A stretch of 44,807 nt of DNA from an uncultured Parabacteroides sp. (GTDB taxonomy: Bacteria > Bacteroidota > Bacteroidia > Bacteroidales > Tannerellaceae): the NCBI RefSeq assembly GCF_947855115.1, contig NZ_CANTZW010000033.1, positions 1-44,807 on the forward strand, written 5' to 3'. This document shows positions 15,420-23,579 of the stretch, in pieces. The stretch's first letter is position 1. Every line of letters starts with the position of its first letter. The position numbers and the translations under genes were made by a program. The notes beneath the pieces are model-generated. The model searched no databases, was not told the DNA's origin, and saw only the letters and a list, made by a program, of their open reading frames with translations.

Positions 15420-16166
15420 ATGGCAAAATTGACAGAGGATGAACGTTTGTTTCGTAGGATAGAGGATAAAGTAAAGAAAGCGATTTTCGATTATGGATTG
15501 ATAAATGATGGAGACCGGATCTTGATCGGGCTGTCCGGAGGAAAAGATTCTTTGGCTTTAGTGGATTTACTTGGGCGCAGGTCGAAAATCTATTGTCCTA
15601 GGTTTGAGGTCATGGTGGTACATATCGTGATGACTAATATTCTTTACCGTTCGGATATAGATTATTTAAGAAGTCGTGCGGAAGAGCACGGTTTGCCTTT
15701 CATTGTCCATGAGACAAGTTTCGATCCATCTACAGATACTCGTAAATCTCCATGTTTCTTATGTTCATGGACTCGCCGAAAGGCTTTGTTTGAGATCGCT
15801 AAGGCTTATAAATGTAATAAGATAGCGTTAGGGCATCATCAAGATGATATCCTTGAGACTCTCTTGATGAATCTGACTCATCAAGGAGCTTTCGGAACGA
15901 TGCCTCCTCGGTTGAAGATGGATAAATTTGATATGGAGATTATCCGTCCGATGTGCCTGGTAGAAGAAAAGGAGTTGATTCGGGTTGCCGCATGGAAAGG
16001 ATATCGGAAACAATTGAAGAACTGTCCTTATGAGTCGGGCTCCAGTCGTTCTGATATGAAAGAGCTGTTGAGAAGCCTGGAAACCATCAATCCGGAGGCC
16101 CGCTACAGTCTTTGGGGAAGTATGACGAATATACAAGAAGATTATTTACCTCGAAAAATAAAATGA
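15420..16166 (+). CDS. TtcA-like tRNA 2-thiolation ATPase
   Basis: A 248-residue PP-loop (N-type ATP pyrophosphatase) protein of the TtcA/TilS superfamily, which activates tRNA by adenylation for sulfur insertion; TtcA itself makes 2-thiocytidine-32. The PP-loop is SGGKDS (39-44). Cys112 and Cys115 (PCFLC) and Cys202 (NCPYE) occupy the positions that hold the iron-sulfur cluster in TtcA. GHHQDDILETLL is the family's ATP-site HxxD motif. Related Bacteroidetes genes are annotated as tRNA 2-thiocytidine synthetases, but other TtcA-like proteins act on different substrates, so the exact product is an inference. The DUF486 gene starts one base after its stop. Confidence 0.88.
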   Translation: MAKLTEDERLFRRIEDKVKKAIFDYGLINDGDRILIGLSGGKDSLALVDLLGRRSKIYCPRFEVMVVHIVMTNILYRSDIDYLRSRAEEHGLPFIVHETSFDPSTDTRKSPCFLCSWTRRKALFEIAKAYKCNKIALGHHQDDILETLLMNLTHQGAFGTMPPRLKMDKFDMEIIRPMCLVEEKELIRVAAWKGYRKQLKNCPYESGSSRSDMKELLRSLETINPEARYSLWGSMTNIQEDYLPRKIK

Positions 16167-16167
16167 T

Positions 16168-16539
16168 ATGCAAGGTGTTTATACGATTTTGTTATTGGTC
16201 GTGTCGAATATTTTTATGACATGCGCTTGGTACGGGCATTTGAAAATGAGGCAACAATTCAGTTGGTTCGAGCATCTTCCTTTGCTTGGCGTAATCCTGT
16301 TTAGTTGGTTTCTTGCTTTTTTTGAGTACTGTTTTCAAGTACCGGCGAATCGTATTGGTTTCCGGGATAATGGTGGTCCGTTTAACTTGATACAATTGAA
16401 AGTGATCCAGGAGGTGATTACGTTGGTAGTATTCGTGGCATTCAGTACCATCGCCTTTAAGGGAGAGTCGTTTAAGTGGAATCATGCGCTTGCTTTTGTG
16501 TTCTTGGTAGCGGCGGTTTATCTGGTTTTCAAGAAATAA
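16168..16539 (+). CDS. DUF486/DMT-family small membrane protein
   Basis: A 123-residue inner membrane protein with four hydrophobic segments: YTILLLVVSNIFMTCAWYGH, LPLLGVILFSWFLAFFEYCF, VITLVVFVAFSTIAF and HALAFVFLVAAVYLVF. The central stretch FEYCFQVPANRIGF is the hallmark of the DUF486 (COG3169) family, related to drug/metabolite transporters. The substrate is unknown. It starts one base after the ttcA-like stop, so translation is probably coupled, but no functional link to tRNA thiolation is known. Confidence 0.88.
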   Translation: MQGVYTILLLVVSNIFMTCAWYGHLKMRQQFSWFEHLPLLGVILFSWFLAFFEYCFQVPANRIGFRDNGGPFNLIQLKVIQEVITLVVFVAFSTIAFKGESFKWNHALAFVFLVAAVYLVFKK

Positions 16540-16571
16540 GACCGTGGAATACGGGTTTGACGATCAGTAAA

Positions 16572-16663
16572 TCATACTGCCTATTGAGAGGTATTTATGA
16601 TGCCCGTTCTAATGTGTTTATAATGCCCATCGTAAGCACCTTATAATGCCTATTGTCAGAATG
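16572..16663. repeat. Four degenerate 23-bp tandem repeats abutting miaA
   Basis: Four consecutive units start at 16572, 16595, 16618 and 16641, each 23 bases long. They share a TTATaATGCCYATtGT core (for example TTATAATGCCCATCGTAAGC at 16618) and then diverge. The array runs up to the miaA stop codon on the opposite strand and occupies most of the gap between the convergent DUF486 and miaA genes. No terminator hairpin is evident there. Confidence 0.7.
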
Positions 16664-17563
16664 CTATGTAATCTGTTGTTTCAGATATGTGAGTATGGCC
16701 TCGGTTTCGCTTGGATGGAACCAGGCTATTTCGGGGTCTCGTTTAAACCAAGTCATTTGCTTTCGTGCGTAGACCCGGGAATTGCGTTTGATTTTCTCCA
16801 CGGCGAAGTCTAATGTCCATTCTCCATCGAGATAGTTGAATAGTTCTTTGTAACCGACTGTATTCAAGGAATTCAAATGACGGAAGGGGTAAGTCCGGCG
16901 TGCCTCTTCCAGCAGTTCCTCATTCATCATTTGATCTACACGTTGGTTGATGCGGTCATATAATTCCTCACGATCCCTATTAAGGCCGACCTTAATGATC
17001 CGGAACGGACGCTCTTTTTTTATGTTCGTACGGAAAGAGGAGTAGGGTTTACCTGTCATCCTGCAAATCTCTACAGCATGGATTACCCGCTTATAGTTAT
17101 TTCGGTCTACTTCCTCGTAATGAACAGGATCTACCTCTTTTAATTCAGCGAGGATAGGAGCCAGGCCCTCGGTTTCAAATTGTTTGTATAGGGCATTCCT
17201 GATTTCCGGTGTAACTGTCGGGATATCGTCAATGCCTTTGCATACGGCATCGATATACATCATGGAGCCTCCGGTCATTATGACGGTCGGAGTTGTTTTA
17301 TGTAGCTCGGATAAGAGGGAGATCACATCCGCCTCGAAATTGCTGGCGCTGTAATAATCGGTAAGCGAGAGAGTACCTACCATGTAGTGCTTGACACGTG
17401 CCCTTTGTTCCAATGTGGGGGCAGCCGTGCCTATTGGAAGGTCTTTATAGAGCTGACGGGAGTCGGAAGAGATAATCGGAGAGCCGAAATATTCCGCCAC
17501 TTGAAGGCTTAACTCGGTCTTACCGACTCCTGTCGGCCCCAGTAATATAATGAGAGTATTCAT
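16664..17563 (-). CDS. miaA: tRNA dimethylallyltransferase MiaA
   Basis: MiaA transfers the dimethylallyl group of DMAPP to the N6 of A37 in tRNAs that read UNN codons. The 299-residue protein has the P-loop GPTGVGKTELS (9-19), the catalytic and substrate motif SSDSRQLYKDLPIGTAAP, the family segment GGSMMYIDAVCKG, and the C-terminal signature NTVGYKELFNYLDGE followed by RNSRVYARKQMTWFK. Its ATG overlaps the TAA of the upstream gene by one base, so translation is probably coupled. Bacteroidetes often carry a second miaA elsewhere; this window shows only one. Confidence 0.96.
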   Translation of the reverse strand: MNTLIILLGPTGVGKTELSLQVAEYFGSPIISSDSRQLYKDLPIGTAAPTLEQRARVKHYMVGTLSLTDYYSASNFEADVISLLSELHKTTPTVIMTGGSMMYIDAVCKGIDDIPTVTPEIRNALYKQFETEGLAPILAELKEVDPVHYEEVDRNNYKRVIHAVEICRMTGKPYSSFRTNIKKERPFRIIKVGLNRDREELYDRINQRVDQMMNEELLEEARRTYPFRHLNSLNTVGYKELFNYLDGEWTLDFAVEKIKRNSRVYARKQMTWFKRDPEIAWFHPSETEAILTYLKQQIT

Positions 17564-18123
17564 TAAAACCGCTCGTCATCGTATGGATTATCCATCGGAC
17601 CTTCGCCTAAGCCGTCGAAGCCGCTTTTATCTAATTCATCAATATCATATTCGGAATCGCCGTAAAAATCTTCTCCTACGTACGTGCTACCGTTTTTAGC
17701 CTCGAACTCGTCGAAAGAAACTACCTGGGCGGGAGGCATACCTACCGATTTACTGCAAATAGGGGCATCCAAGTCTTTTCCCGGAACAATCTCGCGAAGT
17801 TCCATGAAGAAAGCGCGCTCGGTCATATAATCGAAAACGAAAAGAAGTTTTTGATGCTCGTCTTCAAGCAATTCTTCCAGTTGGGTATCGGCCATGACAT
17901 AGCTGTCTTCCTCGGAAGATGTATCCATCTCTACTAACGTGATTTCCGTCTTTTTGCTCCAGTCGTCATCACATATAAAGAAGGAGGTCATTTGATCCTT
18001 TGTATAACCTACCGAATCAAGGATGGCATTTTGCAAATCCAAGAAAGTAGCCTCGGAATCAATCTTGATCTCGCGCTTGAAGTCATCTGCTTCATCTGAT
18101 AGGATTAGAAATCTAAATAGCAT
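17563..18123 (-). CDS. pRiA4b ORF-3-like protein
   Basis: A 186-residue acidic, soluble protein. The first 120 residues look like the plasmid pRiA4b ORF-3-like domain (IS1096 TnpR-like family): FRFLILSDEADDFKREIKID, FLDLQNAILDSVGY, FFICDDDWSKKTEITL and KLLFVFDYMTERAFFMELREI. The last 45 residues are rich in D, E, G and Y and probably disordered. No function is established for the family. Its stop codon overlaps the miaA start, and a TACTTTTG promoter box lies 23 bases upstream, so it heads a two-gene operon with miaA. Confidence 0.8.
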   Translation of the reverse strand: MLFRFLILSDEADDFKREIKIDSEATFLDLQNAILDSVGYTKDQMTSFFICDDDWSKKTEITLVEMDTSSEEDSYVMADTQLEELLEDEHQKLLFVFDYMTERAFFMELREIVPGKDLDAPICSKSVGMPPAQVVSFDEFEAKNGSTYVGEDFYGDSEYDIDELDKSGFDGLGEGPMDNPYDDERF

Positions 18124-18146
18124 AGTCGTTTAGTTTTTTGTTGGTT

Positions 18147-18154
18147 CAAAAGTA
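18147..18154 (-). promoter_or_regulatory. Promoter -7 box for pRiA4b-like gene and miaA
   Basis: Minus-strand TACTTTTG, an exact TAnnTTTG match, 23 bases before the ATG at 18123. Confidence 0.55.
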
Positions 18155-18194
18155 GTAAAAATATTAATATCCCTATATAATAACGCTATAAATT

Positions 18195-18233
18195 ATAAAA
18201 GCTGGGTTTAACGTTGATAAACCCAGCTTTTAT
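18195..18233 (-). terminator. Terminator of the lpx operon
   Basis: A perfect 16-bp stem (18195-18210 with 18218-18233) encloses a seven-base loop. The stem ends in AGCTTTTAT on the minus-strand side. It lies 25 bases after the lpxA stop and could also work in the other direction. Confidence 0.85.
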
Positions 18234-18257
18234 TGCTGTAAATGAGATCTATATTCT

Positions 18258-19043
18258 TTATTCGTCGATCGAACCTCTTACGATACCCCGGCTGGACGAT
18301 TTGATAAAATTGAGGATCAAGTCTCTCTCCTCGCTAGGCTCATATTCTGTCTCGATCGCTTTCAGGGCTTCCGTATTGTTCAGCCCCCGGGTATACAACG
18401 TACGATAGATGTCTTGAATCAAGAATACTTGTTGATTCGTGAATCCCCGGCGGCGCAGGCCTACGATATTGATACCGCAGTAAACGATCGGATCGCGGCC
18501 GATCAGGGTATAAGGTGGGATATCTTTTCCGATACGAGACCCTCCCTGTATCATCACATGCTTGGATATTCGCGAGAACTGGTGCACCAAAGATCCCCCG
18601 CTGACGATAGCGAAATCATCAATCTCCACCTCTCCGGCGATTTGCGAGGCATTGCCTATAATAATGTGATCTTTTAAGACACAATCATGGGCAACATGTG
18701 AATAAGCCATGATTAGACAATTGTTACCCACTACGGTTTTACCTTTGGAAGCGGTACCTCGGTTGATCGTCACGCATTCGCGAAGTGTCGTGTTATCTCC
18801 GATTTCTGCCGTCGTGATCTCGCCCGCGAATTTCATGTCTTGGGGGATACCGGCTACGACTGCTCCTGGGAAAACATTGCAATTTTTACCGATCCGTGCG
18901 CCATCCAAGATAACGGCGTGAGAGTATATACGGCAATTATCACCGATTATGACATCTTTCTCAATCACGGCAAACGGATCAATAGTTACATTCTGACCAA
19001 TCTTGGCCTCTGGATGAACGACTGCTAGAGGAGATATATTCAT
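18258..19043 (-). CDS. lpxA: UDP-N-acetylglucosamine acyltransferase LpxA
   Basis: LpxA adds the first 3-hydroxyacyl chain to UDP-GlcNAc in lipid A synthesis. The 261-residue protein is a left-handed beta-helix of hexapeptide repeats (for example VVHPEAKIGQNVTIDPFAVI, then RIYSHAVILDGARIGKNCNV). The catalytic-histidine region is MAYSHVAHDCVLKD, and the C-terminal helical cap is GLRRRGFTNQQVFLIQDIYR. Length is standard. It is the last gene of the lpxD-lpxC/fabZ-lpxA operon, 17 bases after the fusion gene, and a strong terminator follows. Confidence 0.97.
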   Translation of the reverse strand: MNISPLAVVHPEAKIGQNVTIDPFAVIEKDVIIGDNCRIYSHAVILDGARIGKNCNVFPGAVVAGIPQDMKFAGEITTAEIGDNTTLRECVTINRGTASKGKTVVGNNCLIMAYSHVAHDCVLKDHIIIGNASQIAGEVEIDDFAIVSGGSLVHQFSRISKHVMIQGGSRIGKDIPPYTLIGRDPIVYCGINIVGLRRRGFTNQQVFLIQDIYRTLYTRGLNNTEALKAIETEYEPSEERDLILNFIKSSSRGIVRGSIDE

Positions 19044-19060
19044 TATCGTACTTTATCTTA

Positions 19061-20446
19061 TTATTTGTTTTTTACAATCTGAGCCATGAACTCGGCTTCA
19101 CTAACCAATTTATCACCAACGAATACATACCCTTTCATGGTAGAGATTCCGCGACGAATCGGAGCCAATAATTCCAGACGCAGAATTAGCGTATCGCCCG
19201 GAACGACTTTTTGACGGAATTTCACGCCATCGATTTTCATGAAGTAGGTAGAATAGCGCTCTGGTTCATCTACGGAGTTCAAGACAAGCAAACCTCCTGT
19301 TTGTGCCATGGCCTCAACCTGTAGAACTCCTGGCATGACCGGTTCCTGTGGGAAGTGCCCTTGGAAGAATGGCTCGTTGGTCGAGATATTTTTTACTCCT
19401 ACGATATAATTCCCGCCGATCTCAATAATCTTGTCAACCAATAAGAATGGATAGCGATGTGGCAATAATTCGCGGATACGGTTGATATCCATCACCGGCT
19501 CACGGTTCGGATCGTATACCGGAGCTTGTACCTCATTCAACTTGATATCCTTGCGGATCATGCGAGCTAGCTGGTTATTGATTTTATGTCCCGGACGGGT
19601 AGCGATTACACGTCCGCGGATTGGTTTGCCGATCAAGGCGATATCTCCGATCACGTCGATCAATTTATGGCGTGCCGGTTCGTTGTCGAATACAAGAGGC
19701 TTATTGTTGATATAACCTAATTCTTGTACGTTCTTGTGAGGGATATTCAGCATATCAGCCAGTTTATCCAAAGATTCTTGCGGTATCTTCTGGTCGTAGA
19801 TAACGATTGCGTTGTCTAAATCTCCCCCTTTGATTAGGTTGTTATTGAGTAGCATTTCCACTTCGCGCACGAATACAAATGTGCGTGAGGCCGCTAATTC
19901 CGTCGGGAATTCGCTTAAATCGTTTAACGTGGCGAATTGATTGGAAAGTACGGGTGAATCGAATGAGATCAATACGTTCACGCTGAACTTATCGTCCGGG
20001 AGGATAATCAACGAAGAGCCCGTTTCCTTATCTTTTACCTCGATCTTATGTTTTACTATATAATAATCTTTTGGAGCGTTTTGCTCGACGATCCCTGTCT
20101 TTTGGATTTCCTCGGAGAAAAAACGAGAGCTTCCGTCTAGGATTGGAAATTCGGGTGCGTTTACCTCGATCAAGCAGTTATCGATCTCATGAGCGTATAA
20201 AGCAGCCATCGCATGCTCGATCGTACTTACTTGAACACCATTCTTGCTGAGCACCGTACCTCGTTGTGTACAAGTTACATTTTCAGCCAAGGCATCGATG
20301 ACCGGTTGGCCTTCCAAGTCGACACGTTTGATCTTGTATCCATGGTTCTCGGGTGCGGGATTAAACGTAATTTCTATCTCTAATCCAGTATGCAACCCTT
20401 TTCCATTCAAGGAGAAACTTGCCGCAAGCGTTTTCTGTTTTTGCAT
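19061..20446 (-). CDS. lpxC/fabZ: LpxC-FabZ fusion (deacetylase and hydroxyacyl-ACP dehydratase)
   Basis: A bifunctional 461-residue protein known from Bacteroidetes. Residues 1-300 are LpxC, the zinc deacetylase that commits UDP-3-O-acyl-GlcNAc to lipid A, with zinc ligands H78 (TIEHAMAAL), H260 (PARHKLID) and D264. Residues about 315-461 are FabZ, the 3-hydroxyacyl-ACP dehydratase of fatty acid synthesis, with HRYPFLLVDKI, catalytic H364 (FQGHFPQEPVMPGVL) and E378 (VEAMAQ). Linking the two may balance use of hydroxyacyl-ACP between lipid A and phospholipid. It starts six bases after lpxD. Confidence 0.97.
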   Translation of the reverse strand: MQKQKTLAASFSLNGKGLHTGLEIEITFNPAPENHGYKIKRVDLEGQPVIDALAENVTCTQRGTVLSKNGVQVSTIEHAMAALYAHEIDNCLIEVNAPEFPILDGSSRFFSEEIQKTGIVEQNAPKDYYIVKHKIEVKDKETGSSLIILPDDKFSVNVLISFDSPVLSNQFATLNDLSEFPTELAASRTFVFVREVEMLLNNNLIKGGDLDNAIVIYDQKIPQESLDKLADMLNIPHKNVQELGYINNKPLVFDNEPARHKLIDVIGDIALIGKPIRGRVIATRPGHKINNQLARMIRKDIKLNEVQAPVYDPNREPVMDINRIRELLPHRYPFLLVDKIIEIGGNYIVGVKNISTNEPFFQGHFPQEPVMPGVLQVEAMAQTGGLLVLNSVDEPERYSTYFMKIDGVKFRQKVVPGDTLILRLELLAPIRRGISTMKGYVFVGDKLVSEAEFMAQIVKNK

Positions 20447-20452
20447 AGGTCT

Positions 20453-21496
20453 TTATTGTTTATTAATTTCTTTCTTGAGTTGTTCGATTTCCCGTTGCAT
20501 TTGTCCCAGCGAACGGTATATATCCGGAAGACGGTTGAAGATTGCGCTGGAACGCATGAAATTCTTCGCGTTGATCGCCGGCGCTCCAAGCAAAGTCATC
20601 GCTTCCTTTACATCGCTGATAACTCCGGCTTGAGCTCCGAATACGACGTGGTCCGCCACATGGATATGTCCGGCTAAACCTGCTTGCCCGCCAAACATAC
20701 AATGTTTTCCTACTTTTACGGAACCGGCGATACCGACTTGCGCCGCCATCACTGTATTCTCGCCTACCTCCACGTTATGGGCGATTTGTACGAGATTGTC
20801 CAGTTTAACGCCTCGGCGAATGATCGTAGAATCCATCACCGCACGGTCTATCGTCGTGTTGGCGCCGATCTCTACATCATCCTCGATGATAACGTTGCCT
20901 AATTGCGGGATTTTCTTATAAGTCTCACCTTCGGGAGCAAATCCGAAACCATCGGCTCCAATTACGCTACCGGCATGAAGGATACAATTATTTCCGATTA
21001 TACAATTCTCGTAAACGGTAACATGCGGATAGAATACACAATTGTCTCCTACCGTTACATGATCCCCGATATAGGCGTGTGGGTATACCATACAGTTCTT
21101 ACCCATTTTTACGCCTTCCCCGATGTAGGCGAAATTACCGACATAGCAATCATCACTCACGGTTGCGGACGCAGCGATAAAAGCGGTAGAATCAACCCCC
21201 TTCTTTTTGTTCTTTGATTGCTCTACCAAATTTAATAACATCGCGAGTGCCGCATAAGCGTTCTCTACTTTTACGAGTGTGGCTTTTATCGGCTGTTCTG
21301 GTTTGAAATCATTGTTTACCAAAACAATGCTTGCCTCGGTATTATAAATATGATGCGCATATTTAAGATTCGCCAAAAAGGTCAATGTACCTGGCTTTCC
21401 TTCTTCTATTTTAGAGAAGTTGCAGACTTTTACGTTTGGATCTCCTTCGATCGTTCCGTTCAGGAAGCCGGCAATTTGTTGGGCTGAAAACTCCAT
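20453..21496 (-). CDS. lpxD: UDP-3-O-(3-hydroxyacyl)glucosamine N-acyltransferase LpxD
   Basis: LpxD adds the second hydroxyacyl chain, at N2, after LpxC acts. The 347-residue protein has the N-terminal uridine-binding domain (FSAQQIAGFLNGTIEGD, then FLANLKYAHHIYNTEASIVLV), a long hexapeptide-repeat beta-helix (about 100-310) with the catalytic-histidine region VQIAHNVEVGENTVMAAQVG, and a C-terminal coiled helix (LGQMQREIEQLKKEINKQ). It is the first gene of the lpx operon. No exact -7 box is seen in the 89 bases above it, only an 8-bp hairpin (21526-21552). Confidence 0.97.
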   Translation of the reverse strand: MEFSAQQIAGFLNGTIEGDPNVKVCNFSKIEEGKPGTLTFLANLKYAHHIYNTEASIVLVNNDFKPEQPIKATLVKVENAYAALAMLLNLVEQSKNKKKGVDSTAFIAASATVSDDCYVGNFAYIGEGVKMGKNCMVYPHAYIGDHVTVGDNCVFYPHVTVYENCIIGNNCILHAGSVIGADGFGFAPEGETYKKIPQLGNVIIEDDVEIGANTTIDRAVMDSTIIRRGVKLDNLVQIAHNVEVGENTVMAAQVGIAGSVKVGKHCMFGGQAGLAGHIHVADHVVFGAQAGVISDVKEAMTLLGAPAINAKNFMRSSAIFNRLPDIYRSLGQMQREIEQLKKEINKQ

Positions 21497-21585
21497 TACT
21501 TATTCAATTATATATGTATCTTCATTGACTGTCCGCTGTTTATAGACAGTCAGTTTGCAAAAATGGTGAAAATTCTTTATATAGC

Positions 21586-22428
21586 CTATGCTTTACAGGG
21601 AATAATTCCTTTATCGTGTAGATAGCCGGCCATTTCTTCCTGTACGGCATGTGCCGCCTCACGAGCTACGTTGGCGAAAGCTTCAGTCTTGTCCGCATAA
21701 ATAATCGCACGGGAAGAATTTACCAAAAGACCGCATTGGTCATTCATTCCGTATTGAGCTACTTCCGCTAGGCTTCCACCTTGAGCGCCCACGCCCGGTA
21801 CCAACAAGAAATGGTTAGGAGCTTGTTTACGGATATCAAGGAACATCTTGCCCTGGGTAGCACCCACTACATACATCATTTGCTCATCGGTTGCCCATTC
21901 TTGCGATTTCCTCAATACTTTCTCAAAAAGACGTTCTCCATTTGCGTCTTCCGTCAATTGGAAATCATGTGAGCCTTTATTGGATGTCAAAGCTAATAAG
22001 ATTACCCAAGCTTCCGGGTAGATTAAGAATGGTTTTACACTATCCTCGCCCATGTACGGAGCTACCGTGACTGCATCTACTTTGATGTGGTCGAAAAAAG
22101 AGCGGGCGTACATCTCGGAAGTATTTCCGATATCACCGCGTTTAGCGTCGGCGATGATAAATTGATCGGGATAATTCTTACGTAAGTAAGTGACTGTTTT
22201 CTCAAAAGCCATCATTCCTTTCGTACCAAGGCTTTCGTAAAAAGCCAGATTCGGTTTGTATGCGACACAATAATCCGCGGTAGCGTCGATGATTGCTTTA
22301 TTGAATGCGAAAATAGGGTCTTCCTCCGACAAAAGATGTTGTGGGATCTTCTTTATATCTGTATCTAATCCGACACAAAGGAAGGATTGCTTCTTCTTAA
22401 TATTCTCGAATAGTTGCTGTTTGTTCAT
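21586..22428 (-). CDS. pyrF: Orotidine 5'-phosphate decarboxylase PyrF
   Basis: PyrF decarboxylates OMP to UMP, the last step of de novo pyrimidine synthesis. The 280-residue TIM-barrel protein is of the longer type-2 form. Visible motifs are FLCVGLDTDIKKIP, YKPNLAFYESLG, the active-site segment FIIADAKRGDIGNTS with the D-K-x-x-D charge network, and the phosphate loop VPGVGAQGGSL. It follows prfA by 32 bases in the purM-prfA-pyrF run. The C-terminal sequence is ordinary, with no sign of fusion to PyrE. Confidence 0.96.
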   Translation of the reverse strand: MNKQQLFENIKKKQSFLCVGLDTDIKKIPQHLLSEEDPIFAFNKAIIDATADYCVAYKPNLAFYESLGTKGMMAFEKTVTYLRKNYPDQFIIADAKRGDIGNTSEMYARSFFDHIKVDAVTVAPYMGEDSVKPFLIYPEAWVILLALTSNKGSHDFQLTEDANGERLFEKVLRKSQEWATDEQMMYVVGATQGKMFLDIRKQAPNHFLLVPGVGAQGGSLAEVAQYGMNDQCGLLVNSSRAIIYADKTEAFANVAREAAHAVQEEMAGYLHDKGIIPCKA

Positions 22429-22460
22429 TTTCTTATTCAGTATGAAATGATTTGATGTAT

Positions 22461-23570
22461 TTACAATTCAGACTCTTTCAGTCGCTCAGCGTTCTCCGCT
22501 ACGATCAGGTGGTCCAAGCAATCTTGAATATCACCGTCCATAAAAGCGGAGAGATTATAGATCGTGTAATTGATACGATGATCCGTAATGCGTCCTTGCG
22601 GATAATTATAAGTACGGATCTTCGCGGAACGGTCACCGGTAGATACCATGGTCTTACGCTTGCTGGCGATATCGTCTAGGTATTTCTGGTGTTCCTTGTC
22701 ATAAATAAACGAACGAAGGCGGGTAAGTGCCCTTTCTTTGTTCTTCGGTTGGTCTCGTGTCTCCGTACATTCGATCAAGATTTCCTCACTCACACCTGTA
22801 ATGGGATTCTTCCAGACATAACGCAGACGGACACCTGATTCCACCTTGTTTACGTTCTGGCCCCCGGCTCCTCCGGAACGGAAGGTATCCCATTTAATCT
22901 CTCCCTCATTAATCTCAACATCAAATTCATCTGCCTCAGGCAATACGGCGACCGTGGCGGCTGAGGTATGTACACGTCCTTGCGTCTCCGTCGCCGGTAC
23001 ACGTTGTACGCGGTGTACACCAGACTCATACTTCAATGTACCGTATACCTTCTCGCCCGATACCGTGAAGATAATTTCCTTAAAACCTCCGGACGAGCCT
23101 TCGCTAAAGCTAGACACGCTGATTTTCCACCCTTTCAACTCGCAATATTTCACATACATACGATATAGATCTCCGGCGAAAAGGGCGGCCTCGTCACCTC
23201 CCGTTCCTCCTCGTATCTCGACGATTGCGTTTTTATCATCTTGCGGATCTGCGGGAACGAGTAATAATTTTATCTCTTCTTCCAATGCGGGAATACGTTC
23301 GTTACAACTATCTAACTCTTCACGAGCCATTTCTCGCATTTCCGGATCTTGCTCGGATTCGAGCAGGGATTTCGCTTCCTCGATTCCGTTCAACATCTTC
23401 ACGTATTCCGAACGAGCACTCACGATTTTCTCCAAATCACGGTACTCTTTGTTTAGTTTTACGAACCGCTTCATGTCGGCGATCACTGCCGGGTCGGTAA
23501 TGAGTGTACCGACTTCCTCAAAACGGCTCACTAATCCGTCTAATTTACTAAGTAAACTATTTTCGGTCAT
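22461..23570 (-). CDS. prfA: Peptide chain release factor 1
   Basis: RF1 recognises UAA and UAG in the ribosomal A site and triggers peptide release. The 369-residue protein has the stop-codon recognition motif PAT (192-194, VPATETQGRVHTSA), which distinguishes RF1 from RF2, and the catalytic GGQ (236-238, RSGGAGGQNVNKVES). The N-terminal helical domain (1-100) and the C-terminal NYPQGRITDHRINYT segment are complete. No programmed frameshift is present, as expected for RF1. It begins nine bases after purM. Confidence 0.97.
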   Translation of the reverse strand: MTENSLLSKLDGLVSRFEEVGTLITDPAVIADMKRFVKLNKEYRDLEKIVSARSEYVKMLNGIEEAKSLLESEQDPEMREMAREELDSCNERIPALEEEIKLLLVPADPQDDKNAIVEIRGGTGGDEAALFAGDLYRMYVKYCELKGWKISVSSFSEGSSGGFKEIIFTVSGEKVYGTLKYESGVHRVQRVPATETQGRVHTSAATVAVLPEADEFDVEINEGEIKWDTFRSGGAGGQNVNKVESGVRLRYVWKNPITGVSEEILIECTETRDQPKNKERALTRLRSFIYDKEHQKYLDDIASKRKTMVSTGDRSAKIRTYNYPQGRITDHRINYTIYNLSAFMDGDIQDCLDHLIVAENAERLKESEL

Positions 23571-23579
23571 TTATCTTTA

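Noticed and set aside
16572..16663. CRISPR-like array
   Set aside because: The units are directly joined, 23 bases long and degenerate. There are no unique spacers and no cas genes.
21526..21552. Terminator of pyrF
   Set aside because: TGACTGTC and GACAGTCA form an 8-bp stem but no T-run follows on the minus strand, so it was not listed as a terminator.
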